A stretch of DNA of 6,694 bases from Bacteriovoracaceae bacterium UBA2394 (GTDB taxonomy: Bacteria > Bdellovibrionota > UBA2394). Every line of letters begins with the position of its first letter. Within the stretch, counting starts at the first letter, position 1. Shown in pieces: positions 1 to 6,486 of the stretch. The notes beneath the pieces are model-generated. The model saw nothing but the letters and a program-made list of their open reading frames with translations, was not told where the DNA came from and searched no databases. The DNA lies in assembly GCA_002343335.1 (NCBI GenBank), contig DDSI01000229.1, forward strand, positions 33,572 to 40,265, given 5' to 3'. The translations under genes were made by a program, and so were the position numbers.

Positions 1-504
1 CAAATAGAGAGAAGTGTGCCCGCCCGAGACGACGAGCGAGACAAATGGAAATTTCAAATTGTCTCTCGCAGAGGACTCCAAAAACACCGACATCAAATGG
101 GATTCGATGTGATGGCATGTAATGAGAGGTTTTTCGTAGATCATCGCCAGCGTTTTTGCGGCGGTCTGTCCAATCAGCAAACATCCCACCAATCCCGGCT
201 CCGAAGTCGCCGCGAAAATATCTATATCTTCCAGCGCAATTCCTCCTTCGCTCAAAACTTTCTCCACGCAAGGAAGCAAGTTGCGCAAATGTTCTCGAGA
301 GGCGAGTTCAGGAACGACACCCCCAAATCGCTCGTGCACTTCATTTTGTGATTGAACGGCCCAAGAAACGAGACGAGGGTAATGATCGCCATCGACCGCC
401 TCCATCAGCGCAACGGATGTGTCATCGCACGAGGATTCAAAAATCAGAAATCGCTTCGTGTTACCGGAACCTGGATTTAACGTTTGGTCTTGCTTTGCGA
501 ACAT
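1..504 (-). CDS. tsaD: TsaD, tRNA t6A37 threonylcarbamoyltransferase (partial, N-terminal 168 codons)
   Basis: TsaD (formerly Gcp/YgjD) is the ASKHA-fold subunit that transfers the threonylcarbamoyl group from threonylcarbamoyl-AMP to A37 of ANN-decoding tRNAs, working in the cytoplasm with TsaB and TsaE. The reading frame is open from an ATG at 504 to the window edge at 1, so the C-terminal half is missing. Visible family signatures are the phosphate loop FESSCDDTSVAL (residues 22-33), SQNEVHERFGGVVPELASR (52-70), EPGLVG (102-107), the metal-binding HHIESH with H132 and H136, and the FPFVSLVVSGGHT block (152-164). The ATG at 504 lies inside the end of cpoB (28-nt overlap), preceded by GGAA with a 6-nt spacer. 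It is the only standard start codon before the phosphate loop, and it gives about 17 residues more than the usual N-terminus. Family assignment is very secure; the exact start is likely but not proven. Overlap suggests translational coupling to cpoB. Confidence 0.95.
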   Translation of the reverse strand, partial: MFAKQDQTLNPGSGNTKRFLIFESSCDDTSVALMEAVDGDHYPRLVSWAVQSQNEVHERFGGVVPELASREHLRNLLPCVEKVLSEGGIALEDIDIFAATSEPGLVGCLLIGQTAAKTLAMIYEKPLITCHHIESHLMSVFLESSARDNLKFPFVSLVVSGGHTSLYL

Positions 505-1226
505 TCGGCATTCCGCACCTGGGTGAATGCCGCCGCCTCTTTGGTCATTTTGAGTTCTTTAAGGGCGACGATTTGCTTCCCAAGAGCATCACATCGCTTA
601 TCTGATTTGGGATATTTCTCAATGAGATCTTGGAACCGCGTAATAGCCTTACGAAACTGCTTTTCCTGGATGAGAGCATCTCCAATCCAATAAAGAGCAT
701 TGTCCGCATAGGAATGCCTGGGATTGCTCTTCACAAAGCTATCGAACAACTTATTCGATTCTTCGAACTTGCCGTCTTGATGCAAACGAAGCGCTACATT
801 GTACTGAGCTTCGGGCTCTCCACTGTCGCCGCTCCCGCCTCCGGAAACCGCGGGCGCTTGAGAGCGCTGGCCCATATCTTGTTTCAGTTTCTCGATTTCA
901 GAGAGTTTCGCATCGACGTCTTTTAAAGCGTCATCCAATTTCGCGACGAGATTTTTATTCTCGTACTCCATCGCTTCTACCTTGCCCGACAAAACCGTAA
1001 TCTCATTTCGCATCGCCGCCACTTGCGAACGCACATCGGCAAGGCGCTGGTTATCGAGCAATTCCTTATCGGAAGCGATCGGCATGCCGCCCTTGGTTTC
1101 CAAGGCGGCGGTTCTCTTTTGAAGGACTTTCATTTGAGCGTCCATCTCATCCAATCGAGCAGCGCAGCCATTGAATGCGAAGGTGAAACCGAGCAAAATA
1201 ATCAGAGGGGCAAAAAAAATCCGCAT
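477..1226 (-). CDS. cpoB: CpoB/YbgF, Tol-Pal-associated coiled-coil and TPR protein, probable lipoprotein
   Basis: CpoB (YbgF) is a periplasmic partner of the Tol-Pal system; in E. coli it links outer-membrane constriction to septal peptidoglycan synthesis. This protein of 249 aa has the family layout: a hydrophobic signal (residues 2-20) ending in NGC, a long heptad-rich coiled coil (about 24-118), a Gly/Ser/Pro linker (about 119-138), then three TPR-like repeats (about 139-240) including YWIGDALIQEKQFRKAITRF and YPKSDKRCDALGKQ. C21 sits where a lipobox cysteine would be, with Gly at -1 but an atypical Phe at -3, so lipidation is plausible rather than certain. I chose the ATG at 1226 because GAAGAGAGAGG lies just before it and the signal peptide begins there. 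A start at 1262 would add 12 residues including three Glu ahead of the signal. It follows pal by 56 nt and overlaps tsaD. Confidence 0.9.
   Translation of the reverse strand: MRIFFAPLIILLGFTFAFNGCAARLDEMDAQMKVLQKRTAALETKGGMPIASDKELLDNQRLADVRSQVAAMRNEITVLSGKVEAMEYENKNLVAKLDDALKDVDAKLSEIEKLKQDMGQRSQAPAVSGGGSGDSGEPEAQYNVALRLHQDGKFEESNKLFDSFVKSNPRHSYADNALYWIGDALIQEKQFRKAITRFQDLIEKYPKSDKRCDALGKQIVALKELKMTKEAAAFTQVRNAECSQSKTKR
511..514 (-). promoter_or_regulatory. Ribosome binding site proposed for tsaD, inside cpoB
   Basis: On the minus strand the bases GGAA (514-511) stand 6 nt before the ATG at 504. The site lies wholly inside the cpoB coding region, so ribosomes finishing cpoB would pass over it. 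It is a weak Shine-Dalgarno match, but it supports this ATG because no other usable start codon exists between here and the conserved TsaD phosphate loop. Confidence 0.4.
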
Positions 1227-1227
1227 G

Positions 1228-1238
1228 CCTCTCTCTTC
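1228..1238 (-). promoter_or_regulatory. Ribosome binding site deciding the cpoB start
   Basis: Minus-strand GAAGAGAGAGG ends 1 nt before the ATG at 1226, and its AAGAG core has a 6-nt spacer. The alternative ATG at 1262 has only a weak purine stretch (AGAGA) before it. This site, with the position of the signal peptide, favours the shorter cpoB. Confidence 0.55.
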
Positions 1239-1273
1239 AAATCTTTCTGAAATCAGATTCATGCGGATCTCTG

Positions 1274-1285
1274 TAATTTAAATTA
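1274..1285. repeat. Perfect 12-bp AT palindrome over the pal stop codon
   Basis: TAATTTAAATTA reads the same on both strands and includes the pal stop codon TAA (1285-1283). It lies 48 nt upstream of the cpoB ATG at 1226. It has no GC stem or loop, so it is not a normal terminator. It could be chance in AT-rich spacer sequence, or a protein-binding or RNA-end site; nothing else here supports a function. Confidence 0.35.
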
Positions 1286-1774
1286 TTTCGCCAAAACGAC
1301 GAATTCAGCTCTTCGATTGCTCGACATGGCAGATTCAGAACTTCCCGTATCGAGAGGACGCTCTTCGCCCCAGCTCTTCATTTCCAAGCGGGATCGAGCG
1401 ATGCCCAAAGAAACGAGATAATCCACCGTAGCCTTCGCGCGTCGTTCGCCAAGAGCGATATTGTATTCGTTGGTTCCCCGCTCATCGCAATGACCTTCCA
1501 CGAGCACTCGCATCTTGCCATTGCCCTTCATCACGTCCGCATTCTTTTTCAACACGGAAGCGGCTTCGCCCGAAACATTGGCTCGATCAAAGTCAAAATA
1601 GACGCGTTGCAGCGTGCCAAGTCCAATTCCACCGGAGGAAGATTCGCCAGTTCCATATCCAGCTCCAGCGCCTTCAGCTCCATCCTTTTTCTTCATCGCC
1701 GCACAACCCGTGAGTGCGACAGCAACAAGGCCCATGGCCAAAACGGATTTCATAGTTGTCATAATTGCCTTCAT
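1283..1774 (-). CDS. pal: Pal, peptidoglycan-associated outer-membrane lipoprotein
   Basis: Pal is anchored in the inner leaflet of the outer membrane by lipid and binds meso-diaminopimelate of peptidoglycan through an OmpA-like domain; with TolB and TolQRA it draws the outer membrane inward at division. The 163-residue product has a lipoprotein signal with lipobox LTGC (C24). The next residue is Ala, not Asp, which fits outer-membrane sorting. A Gly/Ser-rich linker (about 32-53) follows, then an OmpA domain (about 56-162) with VYFDFDRANV, EGHCDERGTNEYNIALGERR and the closing NRRAEF. D97 and R112 have the 15-residue spacing of the DAP-binding Asp and Arg of OmpA-type domains. Length is usual for Pal. 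Start is the ATG at 1774; in-frame ATGs at codons 5 and 8 would also leave a working signal. It lies 72 nt downstream of comEC and is followed by cpoB; tolB is not in view. Confidence 0.97.
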   Translation of the reverse strand: MKAIMTTMKSVLAMGLVAVALTGCAAMKKKDGAEGAGAGYGTGESSSGGIGLGTLQRVYFDFDRANVSGEAASVLKKNADVMKGNGKMRVLVEGHCDERGTNEYNIALGERRAKATVDYLVSLGIARSRLEMKSWGEERPLDTGSSESAMSSNRRAEFVVLAK

Positions 1775-1785
1775 AACGATTCAAA

Positions 1786-1790
1786 CTCCT
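1786..1790 (-). promoter_or_regulatory. Shine-Dalgarno of pal with long spacer
   Basis: Minus-strand AGGAG (1790-1786, in the context TAGAGGAGT) is the best Shine-Dalgarno match near any start in the window. It is 11 nt from the ATG at 1774, longer than the usual 5-9 nt. No start codon in frame lies closer to it, so 1774 is still the best choice. Confidence 0.55.
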
Positions 1791-1811
1791 CTATCGATAT
1801 CGTGATCCCGA

Positions 1812-1857
1812 AATATAAGTACCTAAAAAGGTTAAGAAAGCGGTCTTTAAAAGTCAA
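1812..1857 (-). promoter_or_regulatory. Possible promoter for pal-cpoB-tsaD (weak)
   Basis: The 72-nt gap between comEC and pal is AT-rich and is the natural place for a pal promoter. TTGACT (1857-1852, overlapping the comEC stop) has a good -35 look and stands 17 nt from TAACCT (1834-1829), which is a poor -10. A better -10-like box, TATATT (1817-1812), has no convincing -35 at 16-18 nt. I can support only that the gap is promoter-compatible, not a defined start site. Pal is usually abundant and would be expected to have its own transcription. Confidence 0.25.
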
Positions 1858-3916
1858 AAGAGACTTTGAAATTCCCAAGTGCATCGGTCCTAAGAATCCG
1901 AGATCCCAACTCCCGAAAAAGTTGAAGCACCTCATCATGCGGAAATTGAAATTGATTGTTTCGCCCCGTCGTTACAACAGCCACCTGAGGCCGAACGCGC
2001 TGGATAAAGGAGTGCGCCGAGGAAGATTTGGAACCATGATGCCCAACTTTTAATATCGGTATGGACTCACTTCCAGAAAGTAAATCCATGAGGTCCCGCT
2101 CACCAGCTTGATCAAGATCCCCCAACATAAGTCCGACCCTCCGACCCCGCCACTCCACCATACAAACCAACGAATCGCGATTCTTCAACTTCACTGGGAA
2201 TCGAATAGACGGTCGCACCCAGAAATGGAGGCAAAGATGCCCGAAGCACAGAGGGTTCATCGGCGCATTTCTAGAATTGATAAACTTGAGGGGTTTCACA
2301 ATCGCACCCACTTCTTCATAAGCGCTTTTGTGATCGGAATCGAAATGCGTAATCGCCCAAAGATCAATGCGCGAGATCCCCTCGCTTTTCAAGTAAGGAA
2401 GTAAACTCGACTGTCCCTTGCCAACGCCTCCACCGTCAAAAAGCACGTTCACCCCTTCAGGCGTTCGAAGAAGAATGGAGTCTCCGTGACCCACATCTAA
2501 GAAATGCATTTCCAGGTCCGAAGGAGGAAGCAACCAAGAGACCATAAAATTTCCCAGTAAAATGAAGCCAAGCGCACCGAGTAGCACCCACCCCGTCAAT
2601 CGACGACGCATCACCCATAGAATCAGTCCGGAGATGACGACGAATGTCCATGCCTGCCCAGGCAAAGGAGTCGCGGAATAATGCGCGACCCATTCTGCGA
2701 GACTTTCGAATTTATCAAAGCACTCTTGAACGAATGCCTCTGTGAAAACTTGACCCGACCCCATCGGAAGTAAGACGGAAATAAGACAGGCTGGGAAAAT
2801 CACACCCACCAAAAGGGGAATCAAAACAAATTGAGATGGAATAGAAAAAACATCCGCATGCAATCCCATCGCCCAAACCAAAATCAAGGCAGTCGTGGTT
2901 GTAAGAAGAGCATTCTTCCACCAGGGACGGTCTGCGCTTTCTAGCAAACAATAACTCGCACCGAAACTAAGGACGTAGGTCGATGAAAAAAGAAGGAGGG
3001 GATTCCACAGGAGAAATAAAATTCCAACGATCGCCACCCTTTCGTGCGCTGGATAACGATGAAGCGCCGGCCAAAAAAGACCGACAAGATAAATCGCAAG
3101 CGCCAAAGCAAATGCGCGAAGAACAGAAATCTCCAGGGGAACCAAGCTGAGCCAAATCGCGATGGCGAGAAGTCCAAGAATTTGCGCTCCCACTCGCGAC
3201 CTTCGGCGAAAGAGCAACAAGAGCACTCCTAAAATCCACGTGAGGTGAGAGCCCGATACCACAAGCAAATGGGACAGCCCCAAGAAATTAAGATGATTCC
3301 AAATCGATCGTGGAATGCTTGATCCATCTCCAAGTACTAAAGCCCTCCGTATTGCCGACACGAGCGGCGCCTCCTCGGAGGTCAGAAAATTTCTCCAAAA
3401 TAATCGCCATTCGTGAAAGGCGGGCCAGAGAGAATGGTGCGAGTCGCAAGACCAATCGGAAATCCATTTGAGCCTTTGCGAGCTCTGCTCCGACTCAATT
3501 TCTCGAGGAAGCCGAAAGGGCAGGTCGACACTTCCTCGATAGGTGATTGCGGCCCAGCCCGACTGCAACCCTTCGCAGTTTTGCTTCGGAGCCTCAACGA
3601 TCGCTGAACCTCCTCGCTCCGTCGTCACTCTCAGCAGCGAATAGTACCGTCGCTCTTCAATCACTGAGGCCCACACCCACTGCGGGCGCGCGGAATTTTC
3701 TACAGGAATCGTTTTAAGCTCGGGAGAAAGCGTCGGGATCATTCGCAAAAGTCCCAGCATCACCACCGAGCAATGAAGTGCCCGCGTCCTTCGATCGCTA
3801 CTTATAGAGAAGTTAAAAAATAAGAGTGCGTAGGGCAGTGGGTGAGTGGGATAGCAAACGATAAGAATCCCAAGCCCAAAGCAAATCCACAACTGAGTCC
3901 ACGGTCGACGTTGCAT
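1847..3916 (-). CDS. comEC: ComEC/Rec2, inner-membrane DNA-uptake channel with C-terminal metallo-beta-lactamase-like domain
   Basis: ComEC carries single-stranded DNA into the cytoplasm during natural transformation. The 689-residue product has the full family order. It starts with N-terminal membrane helices (about 8-38), followed by a soluble beta-rich OB/DUF4131-like part (about 78-135). Next is the competence domain with LVLGDGSSIP (193-202) and LGLSHLLVVSGSHLTWI (212-228), then many transmembrane helices (about 226-464). The metallo-beta-lactamase-like domain (about 468-689) closes it with FLDVGHGDSILL, LFDGGG, the metal motif THFDSDH (523-529), LGDLDQ, LKVGHHGSKSS and FPHDEVL. H524, D526, D528, H529, D600 and H626 are the expected metal or catalytic positions, so the nuclease-like domain looks intact. 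I prefer the ATG at 3916 because GGG stands 7 nt before it; a TTG at 3922 would add two residues. No other competence genes are in the window, so natural transformation is inferred only from this gene. Confidence 0.93.
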   Translation of the reverse strand: MQRRPWTQLWICFGLGILIVCYPTHPLPYALLFFNFSISSDRRTRALHCSVVMLGLLRMIPTLSPELKTIPVENSARPQWVWASVIEERRYYSLLRVTTERGGSAIVEAPKQNCEGLQSGWAAITYRGSVDLPFRLPREIESEQSSQRLKWISDWSCDSHHSLWPAFHEWRLFWRNFLTSEEAPLVSAIRRALVLGDGSSIPRSIWNHLNFLGLSHLLVVSGSHLTWILGVLLLLFRRRSRVGAQILGLLAIAIWLSLVPLEISVLRAFALALAIYLVGLFWPALHRYPAHERVAIVGILFLLWNPLLLFSSTYVLSFGASYCLLESADRPWWKNALLTTTTALILVWAMGLHADVFSIPSQFVLIPLLVGVIFPACLISVLLPMGSGQVFTEAFVQECFDKFESLAEWVAHYSATPLPGQAWTFVVISGLILWVMRRRLTGWVLLGALGFILLGNFMVSWLLPPSDLEMHFLDVGHGDSILLRTPEGVNVLFDGGGVGKGQSSLLPYLKSEGISRIDLWAITHFDSDHKSAYEEVGAIVKPLKFINSRNAPMNPLCFGHLCLHFWVRPSIRFPVKLKNRDSLVCMVEWRGRRVGLMLGDLDQAGERDLMDLLSGSESIPILKVGHHGSKSSSAHSFIQRVRPQVAVVTTGRNNQFQFPHDEVLQLFRELGSRILRTDALGNFKVSFDF

Positions 3917-3936
3917 GCGCAAACCCGCAGTGCAAT

Positions 3937-3949
3937 TTTGGTTCCCAAA
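3937..3949 (-). repeat. Short inverted repeat before comEC
   Basis: On the minus strand TTTGG-GAA-CCAAA (3949-3937) can form a 5-bp stem with a 3-nt loop about 20 nt before the comEC ATG. It is too small to call a riboswitch or attenuator. It is recorded because it is one of two small hairpins in the 95-nt space between the barrel gene and comEC. Confidence 0.3.
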
Positions 3950-3989
3950 TTTAAAGGGGCGCTGAAGGGGAAGAGCTCAAAATGATCGT

Positions 3990-4003
3990 CCGGATATCTC
4001 CGG
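3990..4003 (-). terminator. Weak hairpin after the barrel gene, possible terminator
   Basis: On the minus strand CCGGA-GATA-TCCGG (4003-3990) forms a 5-bp GC-rich stem with a 4-nt loop, starting 8 nt after the stop codon of the barrel gene. A short T-run (TTTT) follows about 7 nt later instead of directly, so it is a poor intrinsic terminator. It may give partial termination or protect the 3' end of the uvrB-uvrC-barrel message. The rest of the spacer (3917-3989) shows no clear promoter. Confidence 0.3.
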
Positions 4004-4011
4004 CAACTCAA

Positions 4012-4626
4012 TCAAAAAGTAAATTGGGCCGTAGCGCCGACAGCCAGTCCCACATATTGACTGAAACTTGTGCGGAATGTGTAGGGAGCCATGTAGCCGA
4101 GATAGGCTTGAGTGTGTAGACGAATTCGAAAGCCCATCCGATCGAACATATTAAATTCGGGAGCTATTCCAAAGCCCGTGTGGAATGCATACGAATATCT
4201 CATGTTGTTTCGGTAGGCGGCGCCCTCTTGAACCGTGAGATTGTCGATGTTGTAAACCGCTCCAAAATGAGCGCCGGTGATCCAATCAAAAACAAGTGCG
4301 GCCGGCACACTTCGATAAGCGCGAAAAGGCACCGACCATTGAGGACCAAAACCCAAGTTCGCCATCACGAGATAATTATTGAGATGAAACTCAGGCACCA
4401 TCATCAGCTTTAGGCGCATATCGTAGTCGTCAGAGGGATACCGCTTCAAAACAATCGGGGCCGCTACGGTAATCACGTACGTATGGCGCGATCGATTCGT
4501 CGTGCCATCACTTCGCTTTTGCGAATAAGGCTGCACGGACATGCCGACGTAGGGCTCCACAGGAACGGAACCTTCTGGATAAGCTGAGGTCAGCGCAAAA
4601 AGAGCAAAGAGAGATGGGGCAATCAC
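4012..4626 (-). CDS. Uncharacterised small outer-membrane beta-barrel-like protein
   Basis: I do not recognise this 204-residue protein. It begins with a short hydrophobic stretch (residues 2-15) ending TSA before YPEG, which could be a signal peptide, but it has no Lys or Arg at its start, which is unusual. The rest is rich in Tyr, Phe, Gly and Met and shows about eight stretches of alternating or amphipathic beta character (about 25-36, 48-62, 69-82, 86-99, 110-126, 144-160, 164-180, 191-204). It ends in QFTF with a C-terminal Phe, the usual mark of barrels inserted by BamA. An 8-stranded barrel is therefore likely, by inference. The start is a GTG at 4626; the only in-frame codons between it and the uvrC TGA are GAG and TCT, so no earlier start is possible. 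The 6-nt gap to uvrC implies co-transcription, though no link to DNA repair is evident. Shine-Dalgarno candidates (GGAGA, GAGAG) lie inside the end of uvrC. Confidence 0.75.
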   Translation of the reverse strand: MIAPSLFALFALTSAYPEGSVPVEPYVGMSVQPYSQKRSDGTTNRSRHTYVITVAAPIVLKRYPSDDYDMRLKLMMVPEFHLNNYLVMANLGFGPQWSVPFRAYRSVPAALVFDWITGAHFGAVYNIDNLTVQEGAAYRNNMRYSYAFHTGFGIAPEFNMFDRMGFRIRLHTQAYLGYMAPYTFRTSFSQYVGLAVGATAQFTF

Positions 4627-4632
4627 AGACTC

Positions 4633-6477
4633 TCATTCTCCGGATGCACGATTCAAAGTCAATCGCAGAGAGATGACGAGCTTCTCCGAAACTTCCTTCA
4701 GCAAATCAATGTCCTCCGCTTCCAAAATTCCTTCGACAGATCCGAAGCGCCGCAGCAATTTTGTTTTCGAGCGCTCCGTCATTCCAGGCACATCATCCAA
4801 CGCCGAAACCGACATGGATTTATTTTTGCGGAGTCGATGATACGTGATGGCGAATCGATGTGCTTCATCTCGCAAAAATCTCAGCAACAATTCTTCCGCG
4901 GAATCTTTCTTGAGCAAGATCGGATTTTTTTGATCCGGTCTAAAAATTCGCTCGCGATTTTGAGGATTGAGCGGATCGATCCCCAAGCCCTCGCGAGCCT
5001 TCGCCAAAGAAACAATATCGAGCCCCTCCAGCCATCCTTGCTGACGAAGAACCTCTACCGCAGAACTTAGCTGGCCGGGCCCTCCGTCAATCACCAGCAG
5101 ATCCGGCAGGTCGGTCTGAGAATGATAACGGCGCGAAACCACTTCTCGCATCGAATCAAAATCATTCACCTGATCCACACTCAACTTTAAACGGCGGTAA
5201 AAATCTTTCTCAGGAGACCCATCCCGAAATCGCACCACGGATGCCACCGTTTCCGCACCCTGGTGGTGAGAAATGTCGATACAATCCATCGTTCTAGGAA
5301 ATTTGCTAGTTCCGAGAATTCTCTGAAGACCGGTCAACGTCTTTTCGAGACGCTGCGATTTCAAAACACGGCCTTCGAGTTGAATTTTTGCATTTTGCAT
5401 CGCCAAATCTAAGAACTGACGCTTCTCTGCCGCTCGAGGCACGATCATTTTCACGTTCGCTTCAACCTCCAAGCCCTCGAGCTCGAATGGAACTAAGACC
5501 TCGTGAGGCAAGTAAACATCCTGCGTGTAGTAGCGATTCAAAAACTCAAACATGAGCGAAGTGGGATCGAACTCGCCTCGCTTCACTATAAATGTCCGTT
5601 GATCGAAGACCACCCCGCTGCGAATGAAAACAACGACGAACACTGCCTCTGTTTCCGAAACCTCCATTCCCACGGCATCCAGATCGAGGCCCTGCTGGAA
5701 CTGCTGGTTGGAAACGATCTTTTGCGTATCTGTCGTCGTCGTGCGAATGGCTTCAATTTTATCCCGCAGCTCAGCCGCTCTTTCGAAATCATCGCCACTC
5801 GCAGCGCGCTCCATCTCGCCCTTCAACTCGGATAGAAGTTCCTCGTTCTGTCCTTTTAAAAACATGACCGCACGCTGTACCAATTGAGTGTATGAAGGCT
5901 TTGAAACTAAATTCACACAGGGTGCGACACATCGCTTGATTTCGTATTCGATGCATGGGCGCGACCGATTGTAGAGCTTGTGATCGGAGCAAGTGCGAAG
6001 CGGAAACATCTTCTGCATGAAATCCAATGTCATGCGGAGCCGAGAAGCTGAGGAAAAGGGGCCCAGATAAACCGCCCCATCGCGCTTAATCTTCCGAACC
6101 ACATCAATCTTCGGCCACTCATGCTCCATATCAAGACGCAAACTCAAGTAGCGCTTATCGTCCTTCAACATGATGTTGTAAGAAGGACGAAATTTTTTAA
6201 TGAGCTCATTCTCTAGAAGGAGCGCATCTTGATCCGAACTCACGACGATGGTTCGAACGCTTTCTACCTTCTTGCGAATGAACGCCACAAAAGGCCGAGT
6301 ATCGACTTCCGAAAAATACTGACGAACTCTGGCATTTAGATTTTTTGCTTTGCCTACGTAGAGAATCGAGGGCTCACCGGAAACTTTCGGCGGTCCCTGA
6401 AAAATATAGACTCCCGTCTTTCGCGGAATCTCATCCAAGATCTGTTTGGTAAAAACCTGTTCGTCTCTATCTGTCAT
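4633..6477 (-). CDS. uvrC: UvrC, excinuclease ABC subunit C
   Basis: UvrC makes both the 3' and the 5' incision around a lesion in nucleotide excision repair, recruited by UvrB. The 614-residue product is of normal length. Domains in order: GIY-YIG nuclease (about 18-100) with GVYIF (22-26), YVGKAKNL (40-47), R50 and E89 as catalytic residues. A cysteine-rich part follows with C163, C175, C183 and C187, the same 12-8-4 spacing as the four [4Fe-4S] cysteines of E. coli UvrC. The UVR motif with DFERAAELRDKI is at 230-241. The RNase H-like 5' nuclease (about 395-550) has D401 in CIDISHH, D439, D464 in VIDGGPGQL and H540 in RDEAHRFA. A C-terminal helix-hairpin-helix region (about 555-611) is present but its hairpins are poorly conserved. 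The ATG at 6477 is 9 nt after the upstream UVR-protein stop, with only a weak Shine-Dalgarno (AAAG). It is co-directional with that gene, probably in one operon. Confidence 0.98.
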   Translation of the reverse strand: MTDRDEQVFTKQILDEIPRKTGVYIFQGPPKVSGEPSILYVGKAKNLNARVRQYFSEVDTRPFVAFIRKKVESVRTIVVSSDQDALLLENELIKKFRPSYNIMLKDDKRYLSLRLDMEHEWPKIDVVRKIKRDGAVYLGPFSSASRLRMTLDFMQKMFPLRTCSDHKLYNRSRPCIEYEIKRCVAPCVNLVSKPSYTQLVQRAVMFLKGQNEELLSELKGEMERAASGDDFERAAELRDKIEAIRTTTTDTQKIVSNQQFQQGLDLDAVGMEVSETEAVFVVVFIRSGVVFDQRTFIVKRGEFDPTSLMFEFLNRYYTQDVYLPHEVLVPFELEGLEVEANVKMIVPRAAEKRQFLDLAMQNAKIQLEGRVLKSQRLEKTLTGLQRILGTSKFPRTMDCIDISHHQGAETVASVVRFRDGSPEKDFYRRLKLSVDQVNDFDSMREVVSRRYHSQTDLPDLLVIDGGPGQLSSAVEVLRQQGWLEGLDIVSLAKAREGLGIDPLNPQNRERIFRPDQKNPILLKKDSAEELLLRFLRDEAHRFAITYHRLRKNKSMSVSALDDVPGMTERSKTKLLRRFGSVEGILEAEDIDLLKEVSEKLVISLRLTLNRASGE

Positions 6478-6486
6478 GATGGAGCT

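Noticed and set aside
16..605. Plus-strand open frames of 111 and 149 codons at the left end
   Set aside because: They are antisense to tsaD and the end of cpoB. The minus strand here encodes unmistakable TsaD motifs, so these are shadows.
1829..1850. AAAG-ACCG-CTTT as a comEC terminator
   Set aside because: Only a 4-bp AT-rich stem with a broken T-run; too weak to call.
1490..2053. A 187-codon open frame on the plus strand
   Set aside because: It lies antisense across pal and the end of comEC, has basic low-complexity composition, and crosses two unrelated, well-supported genes and their spacer. It is a shadow frame.
2457..3239. Several minus-strand frames of 78-90 codons inside comEC
   Set aside because: They lie in other frames of the same strand as an intact comEC. 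Their Ser/Arg/Phe-rich composition is what out-of-frame reading of transmembrane codons gives.
4624..4635. Stop-codon readthrough joining UvrC to the barrel protein
   Set aside because: The two are in frame across a single TGA, but a cytoplasmic repair nuclease fused to an outer-membrane barrel makes no sense and there is no recoding signal; a separate GTG start is simpler.
5503..5887. Plus-strand open frames of 110 and 87 codons inside uvrC
   Set aside because: Both are antisense to the conserved UVR and middle part of UvrC and show no recognisable domain or proper start context.
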